Source: Camarhynchus parvulus (Eukaryota; Chordata; Aves; Passeriformes; Thraupidae). Taken from it: a stretch of DNA of 64,000 bases. The DNA is taken from contig NC_044572.1 of the NCBI RefSeq assembly GCF_901933205.1, positions 35,061,501-35,125,500 of the forward strand, given 5' to 3'. Below are positions 22,401 to 35,200 of this stretch, one piece after another. The notes beneath the pieces are model-generated. The model was not told the origin of the DNA and made no database searches. It saw nothing but the letters and a program-made list of their open reading frames with translations. Within the stretch, counting starts at the first letter, position 1. Every line of letters starts with the position of its first letter. Made by a program: the position numbers and the translations under genes.

Positions 22401-22850
22401 AACTGTCCAATGTTCAAACAATAAAATATTCAGAATTATGCTGTAATAGACAATGTCCTTCCTGCTACAGGGAGGGGCTGATGTGAAAGGCTTTTCACCC
22501 ACATCCCTTGGGAGGTTTCATCTCCTTCCCAATGGAGACACCCAGATCTGTCATCTCCAGTGTTCCCTTTGCAGTAGAAAGCAGTTTTTACACTCAGGTA
22601 CTCTTTCTGATGACTCCAGATTTTAAATTTACATACCAAGGGAAATATTTTTTAAATCAGTTATGTTGTAACCTTGAGATGATCTAGAGTACACCCTGGT
22701 AAAAATGTAATTTGCAAGAAGAGTGAGAATTTTACAATTCCAGCCATGTAAAGGTAACCCTTTCATGTGTACATAAAATTGCTTAACATTGATCATTTCC
22801 TGAGCTGGCACATAGTAGCATCTTATAGTTTATGTTCACAGTTTATGTTT
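16500..22850. other. AT-rich intergenic DNA; one perfect 9-bp-stem hairpin
   Basis: I find no gene. A short hairpin, ACTGAGCCT/AGGCTCAGT with a 4-base loop, sits at 20511-20532. A possible ancient CR1/L3-like tail occurs near 21655-21700 and is listed separately. Confidence 0.5.
21655..21702 (+). mobile_element. Possible old CR1/L3-like LINE tail
   Basis: GGATTAGATGG, then TTGGTCTGACC and TGGT, resembles the amniote CR1/L3 tail that reads TAGATGGACC...TTGGTCTGACCCAGTA. Only about 45 bases are left, so a chance match is possible. Confidence 0.4.
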
Positions 22851-22853
22851 TTA

Positions 22854-22974
22854 GGTCTTAGTTGTTAGAGCATGGTGACAATAATGCCAAAATCCTCTAT
22901 GGGCCATGGACTTAAGAGCTGGACTTGATCCTTGCGGATCCCTTCCAGCTGAGAATATTCTGTGATTGTGTGGG
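22854..22974 (+). mobile_element. Decayed tRNA-Ile/CR1 SINE (TguSINE1-like)
   Basis: The left part, GTTGTTAGAGCATGGTG then CAATAATGCCAA and TATGGGCCA, aligns with tRNA-Ile (anticodon AAT) but has lost the B-box segment (the GTTCGATCC region). It is followed directly by AAGAGCTGGACTTGATCC, GATCCCTTCCAGC and AATATTCTGTGATTGTG, a CR1 3' end. A tRNA-Ile head joined to a CR1 tail is the structure of the short interspersed element described in songbirds. Such SINEs are copied by the CR1 reverse transcriptase. The internal deletion and several mismatches suggest an old, inactive copy. Confidence 0.75.
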
Positions 22975-25900
22975 TTTCCTCAGCAACAGCCTCAGTCTCA
23001 CAGAGACTGGCTGTCATTTTACACCACTGTAGTAAGCCCAAGGAAAAAATCACTAAAAATGCTTCTTTTGTCATAGGTACTTCACAATCTGTTTAGAAAA
23101 CAAAACAAAAATCCAGGGTTTTTTTTGAAGGAGCTCCAAGTTCCTCCAGAGCAGGGGCTATTGTAAATTGCATCACCAAGGTGAGGCAAGGAAATCTGAC
23201 AACTGACTTTTAGTAACTACTGAGCTTTTAACCTGTAGGAATTGTGAATCCCAGAGGCAATCTGCCACTCACAATTTTTTTTTTCCTCACCCTCCTAGGA
23301 GTTTGAAAACATGCAGTTTACAAGCTTTATTTGTTGGGCACTGACAATAGCTGCTGCTATTGATTCTGATTCTCTGTCAGGAGTGATCCTGTTTGGAGGA
23401 TTTAAGCTTTCCATAACACTTAAATCTTTTGCTCTTTAATGCACCAGTCTTCACACTTGCTCTGCCCTCTGAGGTCTCCAGAGGCATGCTGAAATTGCAG
23501 ACTGGTACATCAAGGGAAAACACAACCAGGAGATTCCAAGAGGTTTTAATCAGGTATTTAATTATGTTAAACCTAAATATCCTAAAGCTTTATGCATTAG
23601 CAATGATGGTATAAATGTTAATTTTCATGTTTGCAGGCCTTCCTCTTGACAGTGATGACCGAGCTAAGGACACAACTTCCACAGATTTTCTGCAGCTGTC
23701 TGCTATCCACAACTAATAACACATTGTAGGATTCGCTTAATTATGCTTAAATTTAAGAGTACTGTATGTAACTAAATCAGAAGCAAGTCAGGCCTATAAT
23801 TTTATTAGATTCCTTGGGGAGGAAGACTTAATCTGATGTTCTTAATACTTGTCTGAAAGTATGTCTGGGTGCTTAAGGCATTACAAAGAATGAATGGCTG
23901 ACCCTTACCAGAAGTGGTGGAGAGCTTTAAAAAATAGCACATAGGCCTCTCACCAGTTCACTGTATCAACATGGTTTTGTCTTGGGCCTGGAGCAATCTC
24001 AGTGGGCACCAAAATAGTTTTTAATCTCTCTCTGCCACCTCCCCTAGTAGCTCCTTTCACAAGGTGTGATTACTGCTGTCTTCCGCTCAGCTGTGTGTAG
24101 CTGCTCTGGCATGAAAGGTCCTTGACTCTGTATTCTCCATGTAAGGCTTTTTAATTTTCCATCTGCATGTGCTGAGTAGCTCTGCTTTTTCCTGGCTTAG
24201 AAAAGCTGATCAAGGGATGTTTCCCATCCTACACTCATGCACACTGCCCTCTCCACAGAAGGGATGGCACAAGAACCCTAATCCATTGACAATATGCTCC
24301 TGAAAATGTCCAAGAAGGCACCTGGAGGAGGAAGCCAGAAATCTGCAGGGCAAAGTCTGTCTCTCCCCCAGACAGAGCAGGGGAATACAGTTCATTCTTT
24401 GTGATTTTGCCATGAGTGCTAGAAGTGCCGTTGGTTTGAACTGTAAATTGTGCCAGATCTGGAAGGTTGAAGGATCAGGAAGAGCAGCAGTTGAGGAGCA
24501 GGACATCATGTGCTCTGTGTTGGTCACAGATGCATCAGGGTAACCTGCCAGAAAGGAACAGGGTGTGACAGTATACTGTCTGCAGAAGTGATATCCAGTA
24601 AGAAACAGGTTTGGACATAAATATTTATGCATGTTGTGTGCTCTTTGAGGGGCAAGCAGTCTGCTTTGGTATGGTAAGAAAAAGAGCCCACTAACAAACT
24701 GGGGGCAGGGTTGACACTCATTCTGTCTTTTATTGTTATTTGCATTATAAGCATGACACAGGGCCTAAAAACAAACCCTTTATTAATGTTTGAAGTAGTA
24801 ATGTACTAAAGCTAATCCTGATCCATGGCTGGTGGATGAAAGGACATTTAATTTCCCAATTGAGAAAAGCTGCTAAGGACGGAAAAACTTTCCTATTACA
24901 CTGTTGACATCTGATACTCAGTGGAGTATACCAACAGTCCCTACTAGCCTCAGAGACAAGAGAGCTATTATGAGTTTTTTCTGCTTTTATTGTCCAAGAT
25001 TTATATGCAGAGACATCTTGATTTCCTGCTGCTTTGGAAAACAAATAATTACTTGTAGATACATGCAGAGGTTTACTGGACCATAGGACTATATGTCTAA
25101 AGCAATGTTTTAACTTCAGTGTGCAGCAATCACCATATGTATTTAAAATTATACATATTTGACTGCGGCATCCAGAGCAGATGTGTATAAAGAAAGACAT
25201 TTCTTTTAATTCTTGTGTGTGAAAACTGAAGCTATAAGTATAAAAAGGGTGTGGATTTGAAAAGTTGTCTTCCACGGCAATTAAAATTGAGTAGAGCAAC
25301 TCCCTTGTTACTTGGGCAGTAAATTATTTAATTGAAAAAGGAACATTCCTCTCATGAATCAATAATATTTTAAAAGACAAAATTTTTAAAGGGTAACAAA
25401 CAGTCAAGTGCTGGAAGCATTTTCAGCTCTTGGTGAAAAAGCAGTGGAGGGCAAGGTGACAAGACTATTGATTAGTCAGAAAAGTCAGAGTTTAAAATAC
25501 AGTCTCAAGAGTTGATAAATAGAATGACAGATGTCAGTACAGTAAGGATCCAAGGAAAATAACCCTTGCAATGGTAAACTCTCTAGAAATTATCACTGGG
25601 CAGTAAAGAGAGCTTAAAACTGCTTGTTGACTTTTCCAACAAGAATGCCAGTTCAGTACCCTTTGACAGTCCAGAAAGATAAATCAAATGTTAAGATTTG
25701 TCAGTAAAGGAACTGAGAGCAAACATGAAAACTGCAAGTTCATGATGTGACTACGGTGTGACTGTCAAAGGCAGTTCTGGTCCTTTTTTCTGTGAAAAGA
25801 TGGTAGGACTAGAACAGCTGTATAGAAAGGTGAAGAGGCTGTCATAGGTTTGGAAAGGTTTTTGTTCAAGATGAGATTAGAGAGATTTGCTTGGGCAAAA

Positions 25901-28900
25901 ATAGTGACATAACAGACATAACACACCTATACAAAATCAAAAAAGGCAAAGAAAAGTGAGGACAACACCATTATTTTCTCTCTATGCAAAAGCTTGAGAA
26001 AGCTGGTTTAAAGAAGTTGGGAAGTATTTTTCACAACCAATGGATTAAGATGTGCAACTCCTCACTATAGGGTGTTGTGGAGACAAAAAGTATAAGTTGA
26101 GGAAAATATTATTAATAAATTTGCAGATAAAAAAAGCCATCTGAACTATTAAATAAAAAGACATGGATTAAATCCCTCTCTTGGGTCAACCCTAGCTAGT
26201 CTGGTAGCATCTGTGAGGATATACCAGAGGAAGTATAACTGTGCATTTGCTTTATTCTTACACTCCTTTCCTAAATTTTTGCTACTGGCTGCCACAGAGC
26301 CCAGCTACCAGCCTGGACGGACCTTTGCTCAAATCCAGTGTGGCTGCACTTGGGCACCATAATCTGTCTGTTTGAGAGGCAAATACTGAAATTAAGTTTG
26401 TACACCAGATAGTGCTGGAAAATACATCCTATCTTGTGAGTCCCATAAAAAGTATACAAGCCATCTATCATTCCCTTGTAAATATATGGCAGGGAGCTAT
26501 TTTAAAGCAGCACGATGTGCTCGTTATCTGTGCTCTGTCAGACTATTGGTACTAACTCAGTACTGTTATATTGCCACAGATTATGTTATTTTCATAACAC
26601 ACGTCATGGCAGAGTCTTGGCGCCAGGAATATCCTAAACTTAGGATAGTTTAAAAGGTCATTTCTCTATTGTCGTCAAATAGTTGTTCTGAGATCAGGGT
26701 CTTGCTACCAATTGGTCTGGTTTAACAAATTCTTGTATAGGATCTTAAAAATTAGGATATGCCTAAACTGTAAGTCTGAGGTGCATTAGAGTTCACAATT
26801 TTAGATTATTCTCTGAAAATAAATGACTTCAAAGAACTAAGAATTTACCAAATATTACCAACCTCAATAAATTAACAACCCTAACCCTTGTATTAGAGAG
26901 GGCTGAGAAAAAGGGGTTTTTTTTCATGATTAGAGAGAGATCCAGACTAAAGAGTGATTTCTTTTTAACAGAGATCACCCACATTTTCCCATTTATGTAG
27001 TAACATTCATTATATGAGGAATTCAAAGTGCTTTACAAATATGAGTTAGCTAATGGCTATGAAGCAGATAGACACTGGAGTAGCCTCATTTTTTATAATG
27101 AGAAGACTTCTCTGAAGAAAACTTAAACGGTTTAAAAAAATCCCCTGGCAAAAGGCAACAAAAAAGTTATTTTTGTGAGACTTTCCATGTCTCTGCTGTG
27201 CTGTATTTTCACATTATTTTTATATGTTGTGCTTCGAATTAAAGAAAGATTAAATACTTACTGAAGGAATAGCTGAGACTCCAGCAGTTATTAAAAAAAC
27301 AAAAAACAACACCTTCCTGTAGCTGTGGTTGAGTTCAACTGAACTTCACTTTCTATAATCCTGTTCCTGTTGGCAAACTTCACTTCTGCAACTGCATTTT
27401 CCATGAGCTCATTACTCACAACAATGCCACCCTCTGAAATCCTAAGTGCTAACTCAGAAATCACTCCTTTCTCTGGAATATTCCCCACAGGTTAAATTCA
27501 TGCACTCTCAATAGCAAAGGCATTAGTCACTGATCAGCATACATTCCCTCTTTGAAAGGGGAGGGAGAGTAAAGCATTTTGGGGAAGCTGCAAGCTGGCA
27601 ATTCAGATGGAGCAAAGCTGGTGTCTGCTATTGCCCTTTAGTATGGAAATTGATGTTTTGGTTCAGCTGGAGGATCAGTAGCTGGAGATGTTTTAGCAAA
27701 CAGGCTTTGGGGTTGAAGACAATTAATTACTTCACATTAAAAAATAAATAAATAAATATATAACCCCATGACCAAAGTTTCAGTGGAAGACAACTGTGCC
27801 CCTGTGAAATGGCTTGTGAATGTAAACAGTGGGCAAATGTAATGTAAAAGAAGGGCAAAAAGGGAAAGCTGAAGGAGAGCAGGGAGGTAAAGCTGGTTCT
27901 GATGAGCCAGGTAACTTCACTTGTCATCTGCTGAGTTGTGAAAAGTGGGTGGGAAACGTGGCCTCCTGGTAAATGGATGGGATATTTCCAAGAGAAATTA
28001 AAAGGCAGAAACAATCCTGGAACTGCCAAGCTCTGAGCTGGTGGCCCTGGCTAAAATGCTAAATTCTGCCTCTCTGTTGGCAGTACGTTTTCTCAGAAAA
28101 ACTGAGCTCCTCCTTGAAAATACTTTAAATTACTTTTCAAGCTGAGTACTCAAACCATGAGTCACTGCTTCTCACACTAGTTAGTGATCAACTCATGCTT
28201 ATGTATCTGTTTAAATGCCTCAGTGTTTCCTGTGGAATATTCTCCACAAAGTACCAAGATACATTTCAATGTCTTCTATTTTAAATTAAGAACATTTCAA
28301 TGAAGAAAAGCAACAGAAAGAAGGCTCTCTCAGAGAGAGACAGAACAAAGTGTGGAACTATTCTTCTTTAAAGTCCTTTGCCTTTCATGGTGTGACTGCT
28401 GTTTGCTCTCTGTTAAAATGAAACATGGAATTACTCACACGAGTAGAAAAAATGTTTAGAAATGAGTCCCAGTATTTTCAGGGAGTTACAAACAGCACCC
28501 TTTAAAACTAAATATCCTTTATTAAAAACAATGGACCATTTTATCTTTCACATAATTCAGAGGCCAAGCAATCTTTCACAATTGAGCTTTCCCACTGTCA
28601 TCAGTGGGAAAAAAAGCATGGAATTCCCCTAGCTGTTCTTGAAATGTCTCTTCTAGGTTTCAGCTGACCTCAAATACAGGTTTTAAGGAACTGAAGGAAG
28701 ACAGGGAGAAGGTTAGTCGTCAGTTTAGAGGGAAATCATCATTAGGCACCATGGGAATATGGCTGTTAGGAAGATTTGCTCTAGTATGGCATTTACCAGG
28801 AAGGTAGTGCAAAGACTGCATACAAATGACAGGCTGTGGTAGCAGAACAACCAGGGCAGCAAGAATTGCTGCAGTCTGGACGAGCTGCATCACAGAAGTA

Positions 28901-31055
28901 GCTCAATGAAATGAAGAACAACAGTAATTTACCAAAGAGTCTATATCCTTAATGAGCATAAGATCCCTATAATTTTACTGACAATGCATTTGATGTACTG
29001 TGCTCCAGTTTATTGCAGAAACAGCAGGAAGTCTCTTTGAAAGCAAAGCAACGTCAACAACAACAAAAAAACCTGTAGAAAAGTAATGATTGTTTCATGT
29101 CTCCAGGATTCTGAGTCCTTTTCTTCCTGAAGGTACATTCTGACCCTGTGACCAGGAATGCCATGCTGATACTTGAAGTCCCTTAAACACCATGACTTGT
29201 TTTTTACCCACAAACAATGCTATTAAGCTGTTGCAGAGAAAGTGTTGAATCAAGGGTAGTGTGGCCTGGGAGGCAATGCTTCAAGTCTGTTCTGCACTGA
29301 TGAGATTGCAATTTGAGTATTCATCCAAGTTTGAATCCTTCAGCCATTAAGAAATAGGGAGGGCAAGTAAAAAGATTTTATGAAGGTACTTAATATGCAT
29401 GAGCAGAAGCCTAGAAAGCATGATATATGAGGTCAGACAAGAGAAATTAGAGGTTTTTAATCTAGAAAGGAAAAGAAAGAACAGGAAACATAATGGTCTC
29501 GAAACACCTATAAAATTGCTGTAAGAAAGAATAATCTGCTTCCTGTGTCCTTGGTAGCTAATGCAAGGAGTAATAGGTCTTGACTTCAAAGTGGGAGCTT
29601 AGGCTTGACATTTGAAAAAGCAAAGGTTGGAAGGCTTGCCTTTGCTGTACACAGCTTTAAGATAAGGGTGTCTCAGAAATATAGCTAACATTGCCTTGGG
29701 GCAGGAGACTGGAGCCAGGGATCTCAGCAGATTCCTTCCAGCCGTCCAAGGAGTTGGTTGTAAAGGGAGAAATAGTAGCTGTCTGTATCTGATGGCTGTT
29801 TTATGGACACAGGAGGAGCATTCCCACCAAGGAAAGAAATTTATATGAAGCTGATCAAGCATAAAACATTTGTTTGGTCCTGGGAAACATGCTGAATAAT
29901 TGCAATCCCTCTATGGACCTAGGATATTTTTGACACCAGCAAAGGCCATAACACCTTCGTGATACCTGAAGGCATGTACTATGGGAAGGTAGAGTGATAT
30001 AAAGGAAAACCTCATATTGGGGATGGTGTTGGGTCTTTCTCAGCAGTAAGATTTTTAAGGGGTTGTAAATGCCAAAACTTGGCCCTTTCCACAATGACTC
30101 TGAGGATTGCAGCCATCTGGCCTTGGGGAAGCTGAAGCCATAAATGACTTCTGCAAAGTGCATGTTAAGAGGAACAACTGGCTCTGATGAAGAAGTAGGA
30201 GATAAAATCTCAGCAAGAACCAGTGAGCGCAGGTGTTTCCAGCATCCAGAGCAAACCAGTGTGGGAAGATTCCAAGTTTCATGTGTTTTACTCTCCCAGT
30301 ACTTCTCATACTGTGCCCACAAACATTTACCTCTTCTTGCCTGAGCTGGAGCAATTAATTTCCTAACCAATTAAAAATGTTGTTTAGATAGTTTGGTCTG
30401 CATCTAGAGAACCCTAAAAAAGGCATGAATCAACACGAGGGAATATTTCAGCTCAGCCCCTTGCAGCAGTCCCTGGATGTTTCATTTAAACAGCAGGCAA
30501 CACAGTGCCCACCCTGGAGCTGCACAAATCCGAGGAGACAGCAAATTTCACATTCCCATCTGTCAGCAGCAAGCACAGCCTCGGAACAGTAAATCTGCCA
30601 ACTTAAGTTAGCAATTAGCAATAAAAATCCAATTATTAAATAGCAGCAAAAGTCTTTGGCTGAGAAGTTTCAGAGCATGGAGCAAGAACTGGCATTTGCT
30701 GGCCACCCATTTGGTTCTGCAGGAGGTTCATCTGTTCATGTAATGTGGCTGAGTGTCCTTACAGCAAGATGAAGACAAGCTTTTATTGCTTCCCAGTAAA
30801 CAGATTTCACAGACTTCTGATTTTTGTGGGAGATGGAATGCAGGTTAAAAGTTGTCTGGGTAAACCTGTGCCAAAACTGTCAAGCAGGAGGGAGACTGCA
30901 GAAGAGCATGTCCCTGAAGCAGGAAGATCTAGGTGCAGATGGGTGCTCCTTAGGGAGCACAACCTCTGTAAGAAGAGCTTGTATCCTGCTGCCCTCACTG
31001 TTGCTGGTCAGGAGTTTGTCCAGCTTCCTTCCAGAGAGAAGGATTTGGTCATGTC
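22975..31055. other. AT-rich intergenic DNA, no gene recognised
   Basis: About 8 kb contains no CpG island, no recognisable exon and no clear full-length repeat. Small simple repeats such as AAATAAATAAAT near 27743 occur. Short frames on both strands show no domain features. Confidence 0.5.
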
Positions 31056-31059
31056 CTGG

Positions 31060-31317
31060 TGCTCACTGACCTTATCACCCTCCAGAGCTCCCAGAAAGGA
31101 GCTTGTAGCCAGCTGGGAGTCAGTCTCTTCTCCCAGGCAACCAGTGATAGAACAAGAGGACACAGTCTTAAGCTGCCCCAGGGAATGTTTAGGTCGGGTA
31201 CTAGGAAAAAATTCTTCACAGAAAGGGTGATTAGACATCGGAATGGGCTGGCCAGGGAGGTGGTGGAGTCACTGTCCCTGGAGGTGTTTAAGGAAAGATT
31301 GGATGTGGCACTCAGTG
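31060..31317 (+). mobile_element. CR1 LINE fragment, left part
   Basis: The stretch reads like the CR1 3' portion: GGAGCTTGTAGCCAGCTGGG, CTCTTCTCCCAGGCAACCAG, TTCTTCACAGAAAGGGTG, GGAGGTGGTGGAGTCAC, CCCTGGAGGTGTT and GATGTGGCACTCAGTG. These are the standard words of avian CR1 in the plus orientation. It is interrupted at 31318 by a separate insertion and resumes at 31497. Frames across it derive from the repeat and are not a gene. Confidence 0.88.
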
Positions 31318-31496
31318 TAACCAGTGACACTTCTGGTCACATCAAACAATACATAGAAACAAAAATCAATTCCTACAGAAACTATAGGGCATTCAGACCA
31401 TGAAAGGCAATCCCTCTTTGCAAGCTTCCAGTGGCCAAAGTATGTACCATAAACCTTGATGTGTGAACAGGAGAATGGTGAGAATGAGCAGGGAAC
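31318..31496 (+). mobile_element. 179-bp insertion with 10-bp target-site duplication in CR1
   Basis: The CR1 text GCACTCAGTG occurs at 31308-31317 and again at 31497-31506, bracketing 179 bases that are not CR1. The direct repeat marks a target-site duplication. The insert starts TAACCAGTGACACTTC and ends GAGCAGGGAAC. It has no poly-A tail and no terminal inverted repeats. A related copy lies at about 32114-32290. I do not recognise the family; a short LTR remnant, a non-autonomous element or a locally templated insertion are all possible. Confidence 0.75.
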
Positions 31497-31506
31497 GCAC
31501 TCAGTG

Positions 31507-31612
31507 CCACATGGTTTGGCTGACAAGGTGGTGTTGGTTCTTGGGCTGAACTTGATGATCTCAGAGGTCTTTTCCAGCCTCATTGGTTCTGTGATTCTCT
31601 GATTCTGAGGTA
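31507..31612 (+). mobile_element. CR1 LINE fragment, right part (3-prime tail)
   Basis: After the insertion, CR1 continues with CCACATGG, TTGACAAGG-like sequence, GATGATCTCAGAGGTC, TTTTCCAGCCT and TTCTGTGATTCTCTGATTC. The last is the terminal octamer repeat of CR1. Together with 31060-31317 this is one 5'-truncated CR1. Confidence 0.88.
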
Positions 31613-32113
31613 TACTCGTGCCTCTGTCCTCCCTGCCCCTTGACAGGACTATGGAGATAGGACGATGGAGATGGGACTAGCCTTTCCCTCTCAAAGGTGT
31701 TTAGATTTCAGTTTTAAAGCCTGGATGGAGAAATTGCAAGGAGAAGAAATTGACCCCTAAATACCTTGATTATAAAGTAGGGTTGGTAAGGTACAGAAAC
31801 TGTTATGTGCAGCAATATCCATGGAAAAACACTAGCTATTTTATTAATAGTCAAAAGAATACCAATGAAAAGTAAAAATGTTTAATAGTTAATACTTGAC
31901 ATGTACAAAATCTCACTGCTAGTAGGAAATGAACATGGTTGTGTTGCCAGTAAAATCTGACATGAATTGGCTCTTATTTCCATGTAATTTAACATTTTCC
32001 ATCAGTGACATGGAAGAAAAAAATAATTCCCAGTCTTAACAATTATTGAAGTCTTGAGCTTGCACAAAGACTGGAGATAGTGGGTAAAAAGCTAAGAGGT
32101 GTCATGCACAAAG

Positions 32114-32290
32114 ACCAGTCTGTGTCTTCTGTCACATCAAACAATATATAGAAACAAAAAACAATTCCTACAGAAACTGTATGGCATTCAGACCATGAAA
32201 GTCAAGCCCTCTTTCCAAGCTTCCAGTGGCCAAAGTATGCACTATAAACCTTGATGTGTGAGCAGGAGAATGGTGAGAATGAGTGGGGAA
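32114..32290 (+). mobile_element. Second copy of the 179-bp element
   Basis: From GTCACATCAAACAATA to GGAGAATGGTGAGAATGAG it matches 31318-31496 at about nine bases in ten by eye, in the same orientation. The first 20 or so bases are more diverged. I see no clear target-site duplication around this copy, so it may be the older or source copy, or part of a longer element with unrecognised ends. Confidence 0.75.
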
Positions 32291-35200
32291 GGCAGACGGC
32301 CTCCATCATTCCACTGGTGTAGCCACTTCTAAAAGAACATCTAGTTCCTTTGTCTGGGAATGATTAGAGAGAAGACTGATCATGTAAGATCATACAAGGA
32401 TGATTAAAGCACTGGAAAATAGACCTCAGTGTGAGACAAGAAGAGTTCAATCTATTTAGCTTAACAAAGGAGCCACAGCATGACAAAACTTTGATCTCAG
32501 GCTCCTTCATCTCACAGGCAAAGATATAACAAGATCTGGGACAGGATGGCAGCAAACCCAGATTATAAATAAGATGTAATTTTTTATAAAATCGTTGCAA
32601 TTTTAAGGTAGTAATAAAATTATTTTTAGATAAAAGGCTTTAATTCAAGCAAGAAAATGTTTGTCAAAACCTCCTAATTCATGGTATATGTGAAGTCAGA
32701 TACATTAACCAAAGTAATCTCTCAACCCAGATAATCTATGGGTTACTAAGAAAATTTCCCATGACTACTGTTTTATTATTTCATTATATGTTACAAGCAC
32801 ATCAAGAGGCTCTCAATAAAATCCACATTTCTTTGTAGTCAATACTATGCACGTATGTTTCAGAGAGAAAGTCTGTACCCCAAACAGGTTCTAAAAGAAA
32901 TTATTTTATGCCCTGTTTTGCAGATGAAGTAATTTGACCAAAATCAGACAGGAAGCTTGTGACAGAAAATAGATTTAAATCTATGTAGTCCTTAGTGCTA
33001 CCTTAAGCAAAATGTCACCCACACCTCACTGGGACATCTGCCAGTGTTATGTGCTAACAGAGTGAGTGCCCTCCTAAAGTCTCTGCAGTGCCTACGTGCT
33101 TTGTGCCCCAGAAAGGTGATGGAGGAGTGCAGAAGGAAAGGGAAAGTTCACATAGTTCATAGGGAAGGCACCTCGATTCTTGCTCATGGGACAACACTGA
33201 TGGGATTTCTGGATCAGTTTTCTTTCTTTTTATTAGAGCCTGCAGAGGACAATAAAGTCAGACTCACATAATGTGAATTAGCTATTAACCTGTCAGTGCC
33301 AGAAACAGAGATATAGGGAGCAGTGCATGGGAAGTGCAGGTCTGCCCTCCTGACGTGCGCACAGTTGAGGACACGTCAAGATTTGTGCTGCTCTGAAAGC
33401 ATTTGAAATGCAGCCCAGCAGCTACCTCTCAGCCGACTATAACCAACCACAATCACACTCTGCTTGTGGGAAGCCATTGCCCCTGATGGATTGTGTCCTG
33501 GCTTTGGATTGCACTGCAGGCTGCCTACGGTCCCAGTCCTAATGTCTCCCTCAGATGTCCCTGTGTGCTGTTCTTCTCCCCATTTCGAGAAGGGAAGTAG
33601 AAGTAAATGATTCTTCTCTGCTTTTGTTTTAATTTTCTCTTCTTCATCTTGCACTTTCAGACTGCATTTTTAATGAAACTTAACGTTTTGAGAGGAGTGT
33701 TTCTGCAGGGGGGTGGAAACAAAAAATCCGTGAGTGCCACTGGGAAGATGGAAGCCCACTGTCAGAGAACTCTTGTATTGGAAGATATGTACATCCTCTG
33801 GGGACTTTAGGTGTGTAGGAAAGATGCACCTAGACTCAGTGGCTATTCCTTTGGTGGATATATCCCTATGCTTCTTGGCAATGTGTCATGCAGAGTGGGG
33901 AAGAGAAGCCTTTTTCTGTCCTGTGCTTCCAAACATGCACATGAACTCACACAGTTCAGAAGAGTCAGCTGGTGCTTTCAGGTGTTTATGCAACACTGTC
34001 ATTGCTAGCTAATGCAATGGAAATTCTGAGCAGCAATTACATGGCAATTAGTAAGCTGAATGCTTTACTGTGGTCATAATTCCTTTCCATTTTATTCAGT
34101 GACAGCAAGAATGTCTTGGCCAAAAGCCAAGCAATTCCTCAGAAGGGTGATTCTGCATCTCCACGGCACCCAGAGAGTTAAATTTCCTAAAGAAATCCAA
34201 AAGCCAGCAGTGAAGATGTAACTCTGTGAGATGCATGGCAGGAATGATTGCTACAATAATGTTACACAGGGACAAGCATTTTGAAAATAGCCCTTTGGCA
34301 AAGGAGCTGATCTCCTCCCATCTTGTAGATAGGCTAAGGGCTTTTTCTTGCCTTTCGTGATACTGCTTTTTTATTGTTTCATACTTTGAACACTTCTTAT
34401 GAACTTGAAAAGTTATGACACATTTTCTTATCTCATTAAGATAAGCAAGAGATGAAAATTGTGCAGATCCAAAGACCCATGTCTATTTGGTCCTGCTGAT
34501 CTCCCCAGCATGTCCTATGACTGAGGAAGGCATATCTCAAGCTGTTCAGCTGTTACTAAGCTGACTAAATGAAAACAAGCGAGCTAAGGGTAGTGGGGTG
34601 TGGTGCCAACCTTTGCTCATGTGCTTTTGTTTGCAGTTGGCAGAGTCCAGGCTCAACTTATTTATCTTATTCCCTGAAATCCATATCTCTATATTTAATT
34701 GTTGTCAAAAGGAAATGGGCATGCCTTGTGGCTGCTGATTGAGCTAGGAAAAGGTAGTGGTCACCTTCTATTAAATATAATTTTTTTGCTGCAGGACTGC
34801 AGTGCTATGCAGCTCGTTGTCATTAGAGTTTTAAAGCACTTGTTAAAAACTTCACCAGAAGCATAACTATAAAATAAAAGACTTCTTCAATCATATCTCA
34901 GCATCAATCAGAATAATCCTTAAACTACAAATACTTCTTGGAATAGATGCAGTAAAAAAATGCACCCATCTATGAGGCATCACTTTTGTAAACTTTCTCA
35001 AACCTGGGAGATTTGTTGGGGGATGCATGACCAGCTGCTGCTTTTGTATCTAAACCACAGCTCCTTTGAAAAGATGAAGTAAACTTCAACTAATTAAAAG
35101 AAATTGGTGTATATAGCCATGATTCTATACAGACTGTGGCATTTTAAGGCTATGAGATAAACCCATTTGGAAATACTGTCTGTGGACAATACATACCCTC

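Noticed and set aside
22854..22930. A genuine tRNA-Ile gene
   Set aside because: The B-box region and part of the T arm are missing and the sequence runs straight into a CR1 tail, so it is a SINE head.
31059..31403. 114-codon frame reading [17 protein letters not shown]
   Set aside because: It is translated CR1 3'-end DNA that is non-coding in CR1 and runs into the inserted element.
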